Assembly (NCBI RefSeq): GCF_040907265.1
Contig: NZ_JBFOHP010000002.1
Span: 1,798,001-1,862,000, forward strand
DNA: 64,000 bases
Source: Streptomyces sclerotialus
GTDB taxonomy: Bacteria > Actinomycetota > Actinomycetes > Streptomycetales > Streptomycetaceae
Direction of reading: 5' to 3'
Shown here piece by piece: positions 47,001 through 55,363 of this stretch. A program made the translations under genes and the position numbers. The number at the start of each line of letters is the position of its first letter. Position 1 is the stretch's first letter. Under the pieces are notes generated by a model. It was not told the origin of the DNA, did no database searches, and saw only the letters and a program-made list of their open reading frames with translations.

Positions 47001-47198
47001 TCAGCCGGTCGCCTGGTCCGGGTGCCGTACGACGGTGTCGGGGCCGGGCGACATGATCGTTTCGTGGCCGTCCTCGAAGCGGACGCGGTACGGCGGGGTC
47101 CCGCTCTCGCCGAGCACTTCGACGACCTCGGCGACCCGGTCCCGCTGCCCGACGACCCTGCCGTGCATGAGCAAACGGTCGCCCTTTTCAGCGTGCAT
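47001..47198 (-). CDS. DUF1918 domain protein
   Basis: A 65-aa small beta-barrel-like protein: AEKGDRLLMHGRVVGQRDRV, then VVEVLGESGTPPYRVRFEDG and HETIMSPGPDTVV. This matches the DUF1918 family, common in actinobacteria, with no proven function. ATG 47198 has GGAGG 9 nt upstream; the in-frame ATG at 47216 overlaps that SD. It stands alone between co-directional genes. Confidence 0.85.
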   Translation of the reverse strand: MHAEKGDRLLMHGRVVGQRDRVAEVVEVLGESGTPPYRVRFEDGHETIMSPGPDTVVRHPDQATG

Positions 47199-47380
47199 CA
47201 GAGGTGACCTCCACATCCGGATGGTCGGGTGCGCCCGGACACGCCGGCCGCAGCCGTCAGGGGGCGCGCTGCCGGTACCGCTGAGGGGCCGCGCCCGTAC
47301 GGTCAGTCTAGGCCCGGCAGCCGTTCCGGGCGCCGGTCACGACCGGCCATCGGCGTGCCGGCCGCCGGGCCTGCGGGCCG

Positions 47381-48682
47381 TCAGCGCGGCGGCCGCACCC
47401 GGGTCGGATAGTGATCGGCCACCACGCGGGCCATCGCGCCGGTACGGTCCGTGGCCACTTCCTTGGCCGAGAAGTAGACGTTGCCGCGCACCTGCTTGTA
47501 GCGCTCGTCGAAGGTGAGGTGGCGGGAGAGCTCCTTCGGGTTCTGCCAGGCGGCGGGCTGGGCGGGGTCGCCCGCCTTGTAGAGCGCCTCGCCGATGTAG
47601 AGGTGCACCTTGGTGCCGTCCACGGTCCGGGCCCACCAGGGCACGAGCTTGGCGTAGTCGGCGGCGGCGAAGCCGATGTTCCAGTAGACCTGCGGGACGA
47701 TGTAGTCGAGCCACCCCTCGCGGACCCACTTACGGGTGTCGGCGTACAGATCGTCGTACGTCTGTACGCCCGCTTGGGTGTCGGAGCCCGTCGGATCGGT
47801 GCCCTTGTTGCGCCAGACGGCGAACGGGCTGACGCCGAAGCGGGCGGTGCGCCGGGTCGCGTGCACCCGCTCCCCCAGCTCGCGCACCAGCCGGTCGACG
47901 TTGTCCCGGCGCCAGCTCGCCCGGTCCGGGAAGCCGCCGCCGTGTTCCGCGTAGGCCGCGTCGTCGTTGAGCGTCTGGCCCGCGACCGGATAGGGGTAGA
48001 AGTAGTCGTCGAAGTGGACACCGTCCACGGGGTAGCGGCGTACCGCGTCCATGATCGCGTCGAGGACGAAGGCCCGGACCTCCGGCAGGCCGGGGTTGTA
48101 GTAGAGCTTGCCGCCGTAGGACAGCACCCAGTCGGGGTGGACCCTGGCGGGATGGGTGGGGATCAGCTTGCCCGGGTCGGCATGGTTGGCGATCCGGTAC
48201 GGGTTGAACCAGGCGTGCAGTTCCAGGCCGCGCTCGTGCGCCTCGCGGACGGCGAATTCCAGCGGGTTCCAGCCGGGGTCGCGGCCCTGGACTCCGGTGA
48301 GGTACTGCGACCACGGCTCGTGGGGCGAGGGCCACAGCGCGTCGGCCGTGGGACGTACCTGGAAGAGGACCGCGTTCAGACGTGCCGCTGCCGCCTCGTC
48401 GAAGTAGGCCAGCAGCTCGGCCTGCTGCTGCGCGGCGGTCAGGCCCGGCTTGGAGGGCCAGTCGCGGTTGGCCACGGTCGCCAGCCACATGCCCCGGAAC
48501 TCCGGCCGGTGGGTGTTCCCGCCGCCCGGCCCCCGGCGGCCGGCGGCTGCTGCGGTTCCCTCGGCGGCACCGCCCCCGCCCCGGGGGCTCGCCGCGGCGC
48601 CCGGTGTCCACAGTGCCGAGGACGCCACCCCCAGCGCGGCCACAGCGAATCCTCTTCGGGTGATATTTCCTATTCGTCGCAT
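47381..48682 (-). CDS. Secreted glycoside hydrolase-like protein (family 10-like, DUF187)
   Basis: A 433-aa Tat-exported protein. The signal is NITRRGFAVAALGVASSAL, and the mature start near residue 35 is Gly/Ala-rich. The GHL10/DUF187 barrel is clear: EFRGMWLATVANRDWPSKPG, LNAVLFQVRPTADALWPS, LELHAWFNPYRIAN and VDGVHFDDYFYPYPV. Family members act on cell-surface polysaccharides such as peptidoglycan-linked glycans, but the substrate is not proven. ATG 48682 is followed by the twin-arginine motif, which supports it. It is divergent from the hbd-like gene. Confidence 0.87.
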   Translation of the reverse strand: MRRIGNITRRGFAVAALGVASSALWTPGAAASPRGGGGAAEGTAAAAGRRGPGGGNTHRPEFRGMWLATVANRDWPSKPGLTAAQQQAELLAYFDEAAAARLNAVLFQVRPTADALWPSPHEPWSQYLTGVQGRDPGWNPLEFAVREAHERGLELHAWFNPYRIANHADPGKLIPTHPARVHPDWVLSYGGKLYYNPGLPEVRAFVLDAIMDAVRRYPVDGVHFDDYFYPYPVAGQTLNDDAAYAEHGGGFPDRASWRRDNVDRLVRELGERVHATRRTARFGVSPFAVWRNKGTDPTGSDTQAGVQTYDDLYADTRKWVREGWLDYIVPQVYWNIGFAAADYAKLVPWWARTVDGTKVHLYIGEALYKAGDPAQPAAWQNPKELSRHLTFDERYKQVRGNVYFSAKEVATDRTGAMARVVADHYPTRVRPPR

Positions 48683-48839
48683 GCCACCACCCCAATCCGT
48701 CCGGTACGTGAGCTCTCCACGCTCAGAATGCCCGCCCCGCCCGCCCCTGCGCACCAGCGCGCGGAGTAACGTCGGGGCCGAGGCGGGCGTCGGACCCTTA
48801 CGGCTCCCGCCGGTCCCGAAGATCAGCGAAAGGCACGAT

Positions 48840-49697
48840 GTGACCGACATCGAACGCGTCGGAGTGGTCGGCTGCGGCCAAATGGGCGCTGGTATCGCGG
48901 AGGTATGTGCCCGGGCCGGCCTGGAGGTCATGGTCGCCGAGACCACCGGCGAGGCCCTTGAGATCGGCCGCACCCGCCTCACCAACTCCCTCGGCAAGGC
49001 CGCCGAACGCGGCAAGATCACCAATGCCGAGCGGGACGCGACGCTCGACCGGCTCAGCTTCACGACCGACCTGGGCGAATTCGCCGACCGTGACCTGGTC
49101 GTCGAGGCGGTCGTGGAGAACGAGCAGGTCAAGACCGAGATCTTCCAGGTCCTCGACCAAGTGGTGACGCGTCCGGACGCCATCCTCGCCTCCAACACCT
49201 CCTCCATTCCGCTGGTGAAGCTGGCCGTCGCGACCTCCCGCCCCGACCAGGTCATCGGCATCCACTTCTTCAACCCCGCCCCGGTGCAGAAGCTGGTCGA
49301 GATCATCCCGGCGCTCACCACCGGCGAGGAGACCATCAAGCGCGCCGAGGCGCTGGTCGAGAACCACCTGGGCAAGCACGCCATCCGCGCCCAGGACCGC
49401 TCCGGCTTCGTCGTGAACGCGCTCCTGATCCCGTACCTGCTCTCCGCGATCCGGATGTTCGAGTCCGGCATCGCCAGCCGCGAGGACATCGACAACGGCA
49501 TGGAGCTCGGCTGCGCCCACCCGATGGGCCCGCTGAAGCTGTCCGACCTGATCGGCCTGGACACCGTCGCCTCGGTCGCCGACTCGATGTACGAGGAGTT
49601 CAAGGAGCCGCTGTACGCCGCTCCCCCGCTGCTGCAGCGGATGGTCGACGCGGGCCGGCTGGGCCGCAAGACCGGCTCGGGCTTCTACCCGTACTGA
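48840..49697 (+). CDS. 3-hydroxybutyryl-CoA dehydrogenase
   Basis: A 285-aa NAD(P)-dependent dehydrogenase that interconverts acetoacetyl-CoA and 3-hydroxybutyryl-CoA. The Rossmann loop is VGVVGCGQMGAGIAEVCARA. Active-site regions are ASNTSSIPLVKLA, IGIHFFNPAPVQKLVEII with the catalytic His, and GFVVNALLIPYL with the Asn. The C-terminal domain GCAHPMGPLKLSDLIGLD is intact. GTG 48840 follows GAAAGG. It is a single gene with a strong terminator after it; it may feed butyryl-CoA or polyketide precursor supply. Confidence 0.94.
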   Translation: MTDIERVGVVGCGQMGAGIAEVCARAGLEVMVAETTGEALEIGRTRLTNSLGKAAERGKITNAERDATLDRLSFTTDLGEFADRDLVVEAVVENEQVKTEIFQVLDQVVTRPDAILASNTSSIPLVKLAVATSRPDQVIGIHFFNPAPVQKLVEIIPALTTGEETIKRAEALVENHLGKHAIRAQDRSGFVVNALLIPYLLSAIRMFESGIASREDIDNGMELGCAHPMGPLKLSDLIGLDTVASVADSMYEEFKEPLYAAPPLLQRMVDAGRLGRKTGSGFYPY

Positions 49698-49730
49698 GGT
49701 CCCCGCGCGGCCCGGCTGCCACGCGCGCAC

Positions 49731-49771
49731 CGGCCCGTGCCGCTCCCTTCCTTCCGGAGCGGCACGGGCCG
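49731..49771 (+). terminator. Perfect 16-bp hairpin after hbd-like gene
   Basis: Arms 49731-49746 and 49756-49771 around a 9-nt pyrimidine-rich loop (cttccttcc). Confidence 0.85.
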
Positions 49772-49971
49772 TCGCCGTTCCACGGGGGCGCCGGACGGCG
49801 TCAGAAGGCGTGGGCCGTCCGGCCGTCCGCCGCCGCTCGGGGGAAAGACGGCGGTCGGACACCGCCGGCGGGGCGCCCGGTCCGCCGGCTGCTGCCCCCG
49901 TGGCCCTCCTGAGTCAACTGCACGCCCGCCACGGCCGGGACCGTGTGAAGGGCCCCGGTTGGAGTGCGCGG

Positions 49972-49988
49972 TTCACACCCCGTGCGAA
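49972..49988. promoter_or_regulatory. TTCACAC-CCC-GTGCGAA operator-like site
   Basis: A 7-3-7 dyad with one mismatch, 55 bp before the second copy at 50027 and related to the perfect copy at 52518-52534. A single half-site gtgtgaa lies at 49953-49959. Confidence 0.55.
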
Positions 49989-50026
49989 GCCCGCACACCC
50001 CCGGCCGTGCCGTCCACGGCACCGTA

Positions 50027-50052
50027 TTCACACGGGGTGTGCGACGTTGACA
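50027..50052 (+). promoter_or_regulatory. TTCACAC-GGG-GTGTG site abutting a TTGACA -35 box
   Basis: The first 15 of 17 bases match the perfect palindrome at 52518 (50027-50041); the last two are changed. A consensus TTGACA (50047-50052) follows 5 bp later, with a weaker CACTCT at 17-bp spacing. It lies about 100 bp before the small membrane-anchored gene. Confidence 0.6.
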
Positions 50053-50154
50053 CGCATATTCCTGCCGCACACTCTCCCGCCTTTCCCCACAAGCCTGTTC
50101 ACTGTCCGTAGTACGAAAAAACGCCGAGTTTCCGAGAGGAATGAGGAGCGGACC

Positions 50155-50412
50155 GTGACCGCCCACCCAGAAACCGACCAGGTGGCCAGCGACGTGGCGG
50201 AGCTCAGACGCTGCTGTGACGTGCGCACAGCGCGCGTCGACGGCCAGCTCGCGCTGCTCGCGCAGCGCACCGAGCAGTACGAGCGCGACGCGGACGAGCT
50301 GCACAGCCGGCTGACCCGCATCGAACACGGACGGTGGCCACTGCCGTCCGTCGCCGCGCTCACCGGGATCGCGGCCCTGGCGGTCGCCGTGTGGCAGGTC
50401 CTGACGACCTGA
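50155..50412 (+). CDS. Small coiled-coil protein with C-terminal membrane anchor
   Basis: An 85-aa protein. Residues about 8-60 form a charged amphipathic helix with coiled-coil character (ASDVAELRRCCDVRTARVDG, AQRTEQYERDADELHSRL). Residues about 66-83 form one membrane span (VAALTGIAALAVAVWQVL), and the N-terminus is probably cytoplasmic. This resembles XhlA-like or holin-associated membrane proteins, but no phage genes are near. GTG 50155 follows GAGGAG at 7 nt. Its promoter region bears two TTCACAC operator-like sites, so it is probably controlled with or by the regulator at 51108-52445. Confidence 0.7.
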   Translation: MTAHPETDQVASDVAELRRCCDVRTARVDGQLALLAQRTEQYERDADELHSRLTRIEHGRWPLPSVAALTGIAALAVAVWQVLTT

Positions 50413-50433
50413 CCGAGGCCGGTTCACCTTGAC

Positions 50434-50498
50434 CTGACCGGCGCCGGGCGGCGTCCGCAACGGCCCTGACGGGCGTCGCCGGGCCGGGCGCCGGTCAG
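50434..50498. terminator. Long imperfect bidirectional hairpin
   Basis: A perfect 12-bp base stem (ctgaccggcgcc at 50434-50445 with ggcgccggtcag at 50487-50498) with further partial pairing inside, between the convergent coiled-coil and NUDIX genes. Confidence 0.75.
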
Positions 50499-50526
50499 CC
50501 CAGGGCCGCGCGCCCCGGGTGTTCGC

Positions 50527-51057
50527 TCAGCCCAGGCGGAGGTGGTGCAGCATCAGCAGCGCCGCCGCCATGTTGGCGGCCGGTACCTCACCCCGCGCCA
50601 CCATGTCCGGCACCAGCTTGAGCGGGATCCACTCCCGCCGGTCGGACTCGAAGTCGTCCTCGGGGTGGCCGACGTACTCCGCCTGGTCGGTCCAGTAGAC
50701 GTGGTGCCGGGCGTCCGTGAGGCCGTTGGACGGCTCCACGGTCATCAGGTGCTGGAGGGGGCCCGGCCGCCAGCCGGTCTCCTCCTCCATCTCACGGGCG
50801 GCCGCGACGGCGACGTCCTCGCCGTCCTCGACCACCCCGGCGGCCAGCTCCCAGCCCCAGGTGTCGGTGATGAAACGGTGCCGCCAGAGCAGCAGCACCT
50901 CGTTGGCCTCGTTGACCACCGTGGCCACCGCGACCGCCCGCATGCGGATCAGGTAGTGGTCCAGGTGCCGCCCGTCCGGGAGTTCCACATCGGCGAGATT
51001 GACCCGGAACCAGCGGTTCTCGTACACGGTCTGCTCCTTGAGGTTCTTCCATCGCAC
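50527..51057 (-). CDS. NUDIX hydrolase
   Basis: A 176-aa hydrolase of nucleoside diphosphates linked to another moiety. The Nudix box is intact as GVVEDGEDVAVAAAREMEEE followed by TGW, with all the metal-binding Glu residues. The frame before it (LLLWRHRFITDTWGWELAAG) resembles ADP-ribose pyrophosphatases, but the substrate is not certain. GTG 51057 follows GGAAGGTGG at 7 nt. It is the last gene of a run of four minus-strand genes, 50 bp after the regulator. Confidence 0.88.
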   Translation of the reverse strand: MRWKNLKEQTVYENRWFRVNLADVELPDGRHLDHYLIRMRAVAVATVVNEANEVLLLWRHRFITDTWGWELAAGVVEDGEDVAVAAAREMEEETGWRPGPLQHLMTVEPSNGLTDARHHVYWTDQAEYVGHPEDDFESDRREWIPLKLVPDMVARGEVPAANMAAALLMLHHLRLG

Positions 51058-51107
51058 GTGTCTGCCACCTTCCGCCGTAGAGATGGCACGTGGACACGAG
51101 CCATCCG

Positions 51108-52445
51108 TCAGAGCGGAACGCGCAACGCCTCGTCGATCAAGTCGGCCGCGGCGTCGGTGGCGCTGCTTCCGGTTTCGGCAAGGAGTTCGCGTACCGCCCG
51201 AAGACGGTCCCGTAACCGCTGCGACTCCATGCCCCGTGCCTGTTCGGCCATCTGCGTCGCACTGGCCACGGCGCGCTCTGTCTCTCCCTGTCTCAACTCG
51301 ATGTGCGCGAGCATGGCCAGCCGGTGCACCCGTCCGCGGTCGTGCGCGGGGGTGTCGACGGCGGCGGTCGCCTGCTCCCGTGCGGCCCGGAGGTCACCCA
51401 GGCTGAGCAGTGCCTCCGCCACCTGTACGTTGACCAGGCCCGGCTGGACGTACCCCGTCTCGTCCGGCTCCTGGCCCGGGCGGATCCGCTCCGCCGCGGC
51501 CTCGGCCCGGCGGATGCAGGAGAGCGCGCCCGTCCCGTCGCCCAGCCGTGCGTACGCCTTCGCCTGCATCGCGTACAGGTCGGCGGCCAGCGCCGGGGTG
51601 ATGTGCGGACCCGCCGCGCGCAGCGCCGCCTCGGCGAAGGCGACCGCCTGGCGGTACTCCCGGGTGAACAGCGACTGGTTCACCAGCAGGGCGATGATGT
51701 ACGCGCCGAGCCCCCGGTCGCCGCTCGCCTTGGCCAGCCGCAGCGCCTGGTGGAAGTAGCGCTGCGCGAGCCCGAAGGCGTCCGAGTCGTACGCACAGAT
51801 GCCGGCCACGGCCACCAGTCCGCCGGTGGCCCGGTGCAGCTGGCGGCCGGTGGCGTCGGTGTAGCTGCCCCTCAGCAGCGGCGCCGCCTCGGTGTTGAGG
51901 AAGCCGACGATGCGTGCCCTGGTCGCCACCCCGCCGGCCTTGCGGTACATCTGCTCGTAGTGCGTACGCGCCGACCGCAGCATCTCGATGTCGGCCATGG
52001 ACACCCGGGTCAGGCCGCTGCGCGAGACGTCGGAGTCCTCCGGTGGGTTCTCCCACTCCCATACGGGCATGACGGCGGAGGTGCCGGTGAGCGCGGGCGC
52101 GCTGAGGACGTGCGGACGCTGCTGCTCGTCGGAGCGCCACAGGGCCGTGGCCCGTTCGACGAAGCCGGAGAGCGGGGTCTCCGGGGCACGGCGGGTACCG
52201 GGCCGGCTCAGCCCGATGTCGTCCAGGCTGACCGGGCGGTGCAGCCGCTCGCTGAGGATCTCGCAGATCAGGTCCGGCACCTGGCCGCGCGGCCGCTGTC
52301 CCTTCAGCCAGCGGGCCACGGCGGTGTGTTCGTACCGCAGGGACAGGCCGCGGCGGCGGCCGAGCTGGTTGATGTGCACGGCGAGCCCGGCGTGCGAGAT
52401 GCCCGCCTCGTCCAGGATCGCATCGAGCAGGGTGTTGGGCTCCAT
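51108..52445 (-). CDS. NsdA/NsdB-like regulator with N-terminal DNA-binding and TPR-like domains
   Basis: A 445-aa protein. Residues 1 to about 80 form a helix-turn-helix-like unit (LDEAGISHAGLAVHINQLGR, then YEHTAVARWLKGQRPRG, and ICEILSERLHRPVSLDDIGL), as in Streptomyces NsdA/NsdB regulators of antibiotic production and development. Residues about 150-420 are alpha-helical repeats of TPR type (AQRYFHQALRLAKASGDRG, QAVAFAEAALRAAG). Codon 411 is TTA (51215-51213), so bldA tRNA may be needed. Its promoter region holds the perfect palindrome at 52518-52534, which makes autoregulation plausible. It is co-directional with the receptor-like gene upstream and NUDIX downstream. Confidence 0.8.
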   Translation of the reverse strand: MEPNTLLDAILDEAGISHAGLAVHINQLGRRRGLSLRYEHTAVARWLKGQRPRGQVPDLICEILSERLHRPVSLDDIGLSRPGTRRAPETPLSGFVERATALWRSDEQQRPHVLSAPALTGTSAVMPVWEWENPPEDSDVSRSGLTRVSMADIEMLRSARTHYEQMYRKAGGVATRARIVGFLNTEAAPLLRGSYTDATGRQLHRATGGLVAVAGICAYDSDAFGLAQRYFHQALRLAKASGDRGLGAYIIALLVNQSLFTREYRQAVAFAEAALRAAGPHITPALAADLYAMQAKAYARLGDGTGALSCIRRAEAAAERIRPGQEPDETGYVQPGLVNVQVAEALLSLGDLRAAREQATAAVDTPAHDRGRVHRLAMLAHIELRQGETERAVASATQMAEQARGMESQRLRDRLRAVRELLAETGSSATDAAADLIDEALRVPL

Positions 52446-52517
52446 GGCCCCCTCCCGGTCCGCGCCGACGTCAGCGGCGGGCGCGTTTCGCCTCGTCCTC
52501 AGCGTAGACAGGGGAAG

Positions 52518-52534
52518 TTCACACGGGGTGTGAA
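52518..52534. promoter_or_regulatory. Perfect TTCACAC-GGG-GTGTGAA palindrome before the regulator gene
   Basis: A 17-bp perfect dyad 73 bp before the regulator ATG. A TACGCT -10-like box (52506-52501, minus strand) lies downstream, so the palindrome covers the -35 area. Related copies are at 50027 and 49972. Confidence 0.7.
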
Positions 52535-52573
52535 GCGCACCGCCCCCGCCCGGCGCCCGGGGCGCGCTTCACC

Positions 52574-55351
52574 TCAGTCCGGGCAGCGGTGGGCGCCGCC
52601 CGGGCCCCAGTGCCGGCGCTGCTCATGGGCGTTGACGGTGCCGCACACCAGCTCCGGCGTCGGACTGCCGCCCGGGTGACCGCGGAGGACGAACACCAGC
52701 TTGTCCGGGGTGAGCCGGCCGTGCCGGCCGATGGCGTCGACACGGCCCGTGGCGCCGTCGTAGCCGCCGACGCCCTGGAAGAGGGCGGTCTGCACGGCGG
52801 ACCGGCCGAGCGCGCCGTCCCGCTGCTCACCGGTGGCCTGCCACGCCGCGTCCACGCCCTTGGCCAGGTAGTGCAGCGCGTCCCAGGCCACGGCCGCGTG
52901 CCCGTCGTGCACCAGCGCCTTGTTCAGGGCGGCGGTGTCGTGCCGGTACTCCCGGACGTACGCGGCGGTGAACGTCCGGGCCTCCGCGTTCTCCTTCAGC
53001 AGCGGTGCGCTGGCGCTGCTGAGGTAGTACAGGTCCAGGCCCGGGAAGAGCTGCCACGGATGGTCCTGCTGTATCAGCGCGTTGGTCACGTCGTCACCGC
53101 CGAGCACGCTGAGCCGGGGGCAGCTCGTGGCCTGCTCGTCGAAGGCCCGCAGGAACTGGGTGAACTGGGCGCCCCGCGCCGTCCACACCAGCGCCGTCCG
53201 CGGCTCCTCCCGCACCGCGTCGCAGACCTGGCCGGCCAGGGCGTGCAGGCTGTCCTGGCGCCGGGCACCCGCCGCCGCGGCACCCGTGGTGGGCTCGGGC
53301 GCATCACGCGGCGTGTACGTGAGGACGTCCGTGCGCCCGCTGCCGTAATACGTGCGGAAGGAGGTGCCGAGCCCCGCGCTGTAGGGGTCCGCCTCGTCGT
53401 ACACCAGCACCGCGCGCTTCGCGGTACGGACGCCCGAAGCGGTGCGCACGAAGTCCGCCTCGGCGGCGAACCCGGCCATGGCCCGCGCGCCCCGGTCGTC
53501 CACGGGGGCGAGCTGGTAGTAGTGCCTGCCCTGGGCCACCAGGGCGTCGGCGGTCCCCGAGGTGCCCACCATCGGGATGCCCGCCCGGTCGAGGATCTCC
53601 ACCGCCTTGAAGGTGCTGTGCCGGCTCTGCACGAAACCGACGACGCCGACGATCGACGGATCGCCGTGCTGCGCCAGGTCCGCGATCCGGCGGGCCACCG
53701 CCTCGGCGTCCTTGTACCGGTCGCCCGCGTCGGCGGCGATCACCCGCAGCGGGACGTCCTCACCGCTGTCCGCCTCCGCGTTGACGTCCCGCTGGGCGAG
53801 GGCGATGCCGCGCAGGGCCGGGAGGGTGCCGCCACGCACCGCGTCCTCGGCGCCCTTACCCCCGCTGAGCGCACCGAAGTAGACGACGGTACGGTAGCGG
53901 GGCACGGGCGCCGGGCCGGCCGGACCGCCCTCCTCCGCCGCCTTCTCCACCGCCCCGTTCTGCCGCTCGATCTGCCGCAGCACCGCCTTGAGCGCCTGCT
54001 CCGACGGCCCGTTGCCGAGCCCCTTCGCGCCGGTGTCCACTCCCACGCACGTACCGTCCGCACCCAGGAACATCTGGTCCCGGCAGCGGTCCTCCGGGTC
54101 CCGCGTGAACGGCACGCCGCTCACCGCGGTGAGCACCACCGCGCAGGCCAGCAGCAACGCCCCGGCACAGGCCGCCACTTCGGTACGGGGACCGAAGCCG
54201 GGCACGGGCGGCAGCAGGGCCGGGTTCTGGTCGAGCCAGTACCGTGCCCGCTCGTCGTCCTCGGGGGTCTCCGTGACGGGCACGACGACCCCGGTGGGCT
54301 CGCCCGACTCGCGGTCCGCCTCGGCGATCTCCGCGAGCCGCAGTCCGGCCTCCGCGAGCCCGGCCGCCTCGATATCGGGAATGCGCCCGGCGACGGAGCG
54401 CACGCCCGCCGCCACCACCAGGACCGAGGTGCAGCGCAGGTGCTCGGCGGCGGAGCGCAGCTCGCGCAGGAAGCGCTGCTCGCGCGAGTCCTGGGAACCG
54501 GACTCGGCGAAGAGCAGTACGAAGCGGGTACGGCGGCGGCGCAGCCAGGGGTGCAGCGGGCGGGAGCGGCAGGCGGCGTCCAGATCGGCGAGCAGCGCGT
54601 GCAGCAGGACCCGGTCGAGGGTGACCTCGTCGCGGTACCGGCCGCCGCCTGCCAGGCCCGTGGCGGAGTGGAAGAAGTCGGTGGGCCAGCTGCCGTGCTG
54701 GGCGCGGTACCACTGTGCGTGCCAGCGGGGCCGGCGCGGTCTGCCGAGCATCAGCCGGGCGGCCCGCCGCCCGTACAGCAGGCGGGGCAGCCCCTGGAAG
54801 AGCGGCCCGGCGAAGAAGTTCCAGATCATCGAGAAAGCGCTGCCGCCCTGGTCGCCGCGGCCGCCCAGGAACCACAGGCCGGCCGCGAGACGCGACCCCT
54901 GACGGTGCTCGTTGTAGCAGTACCTGCGGAGCCGGGACTCACGGTGGGCGGGGTCGCCCTCGAAGGGCGGGGCGGAGACGACCGCGCGCATCAGCCGGTA
55001 ACGGGGCAGCCGCAGCTTGCCCGTGCCGGGCGGCATCGTGACGGTGAGCTGGTTGACGATGTCGTCGAAGAGGGCCAGCGGGACGCCCGCGGGCGCGCCG
55101 GCCTCGACGTGGGCGTGCGAGGTGAGGACCCGGTCCTGGCCGCGGAGCCGGGAGCCCAGCCCGGCGACGATGCGCCGCCCCGCCGTCCCCGTCCCCGGTT
55201 CGAGGAGCAGGACCACCGGGACCCTGCCGCGGTCGCGCCGCTCCTGGAGCACCAGCCGGTCGAAGGCCTTCACGAAGCTGTCCACACCCGGTAACGCGGG
55301 CACACCCCCACGGCTTGCGGTGCTGCCGTCCTCGTGCGTCATACCTGTCAT
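52574..55351 (-). CDS. Membrane protein joining a cytoplasmic domain to an extracellular periplasmic-binding domain
   Basis: A 925-aa protein, probably a receptor. Residues 1 to about 380 are cytoplasmic with a P-loop-like but Lys-less segment (VVLLLEPGTGTAGRRIVAG, near residue 50) and Arg-rich helices. One membrane span follows (AACAGALLLACAVVLTAV, about 393-413). Residues about 480-920 are a type I periplasmic-binding domain of the leucine/amide ABC group (PSIVGVVGFVQSRHSTFKAV, GIPMVGTSGTADALV, VLVYDEADPYSAGLGTSF). No permease or ABC ATPase is adjacent, so it may sense rather than import. Codon 20 is TTA (55294-55292). ATG 55351 has GGGGGAG at 4 nt. It begins 12 bp after the SpoIIE phosphatase gene. 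Confidence 0.8.
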   Translation of the reverse strand: MTGMTHEDGSTASRGGVPALPGVDSFVKAFDRLVLQERRDRGRVPVVLLLEPGTGTAGRRIVAGLGSRLRGQDRVLTSHAHVEAGAPAGVPLALFDDIVNQLTVTMPPGTGKLRLPRYRLMRAVVSAPPFEGDPAHRESRLRRYCYNEHRQGSRLAAGLWFLGGRGDQGGSAFSMIWNFFAGPLFQGLPRLLYGRRAARLMLGRPRRPRWHAQWYRAQHGSWPTDFFHSATGLAGGGRYRDEVTLDRVLLHALLADLDAACRSRPLHPWLRRRRTRFVLLFAESGSQDSREQRFLRELRSAAEHLRCTSVLVVAAGVRSVAGRIPDIEAAGLAEAGLRLAEIAEADRESGEPTGVVVPVTETPEDDERARYWLDQNPALLPPVPGFGPRTEVAACAGALLLACAVVLTAVSGVPFTRDPEDRCRDQMFLGADGTCVGVDTGAKGLGNGPSEQALKAVLRQIERQNGAVEKAAEEGGPAGPAPVPRYRTVVYFGALSGGKGAEDAVRGGTLPALRGIALAQRDVNAEADSGEDVPLRVIAADAGDRYKDAEAVARRIADLAQHGDPSIVGVVGFVQSRHSTFKAVEILDRAGIPMVGTSGTADALVAQGRHYYQLAPVDDRGARAMAGFAAEADFVRTASGVRTAKRAVLVYDEADPYSAGLGTSFRTYYGSGRTDVLTYTPRDAPEPTTGAAAAGARRQDSLHALAGQVCDAVREEPRTALVWTARGAQFTQFLRAFDEQATSCPRLSVLGGDDVTNALIQQDHPWQLFPGLDLYYLSSASAPLLKENAEARTFTAAYVREYRHDTAALNKALVHDGHAAVAWDALHYLAKGVDAAWQATGEQRDGALGRSAVQTALFQGVGGYDGATGRVDAIGRHGRLTPDKLVFVLRGHPGGSPTPELVCGTVNAHEQRRHWGPGGAHRCPD

Positions 55352-55363
55352 GCGACTCCCCCG

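Larger units (their letters stand above)
49698..50154. other. Non-coding region between hbd-like and coiled-coil gene
   Basis: A 457-bp gap. It holds a terminator (49731-49771) and, in its right half, two copies of a 17-bp palindromic motif plus a TTGACA -35 box before the small membrane-anchored gene. No further gene was recognised. Confidence 0.6.
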
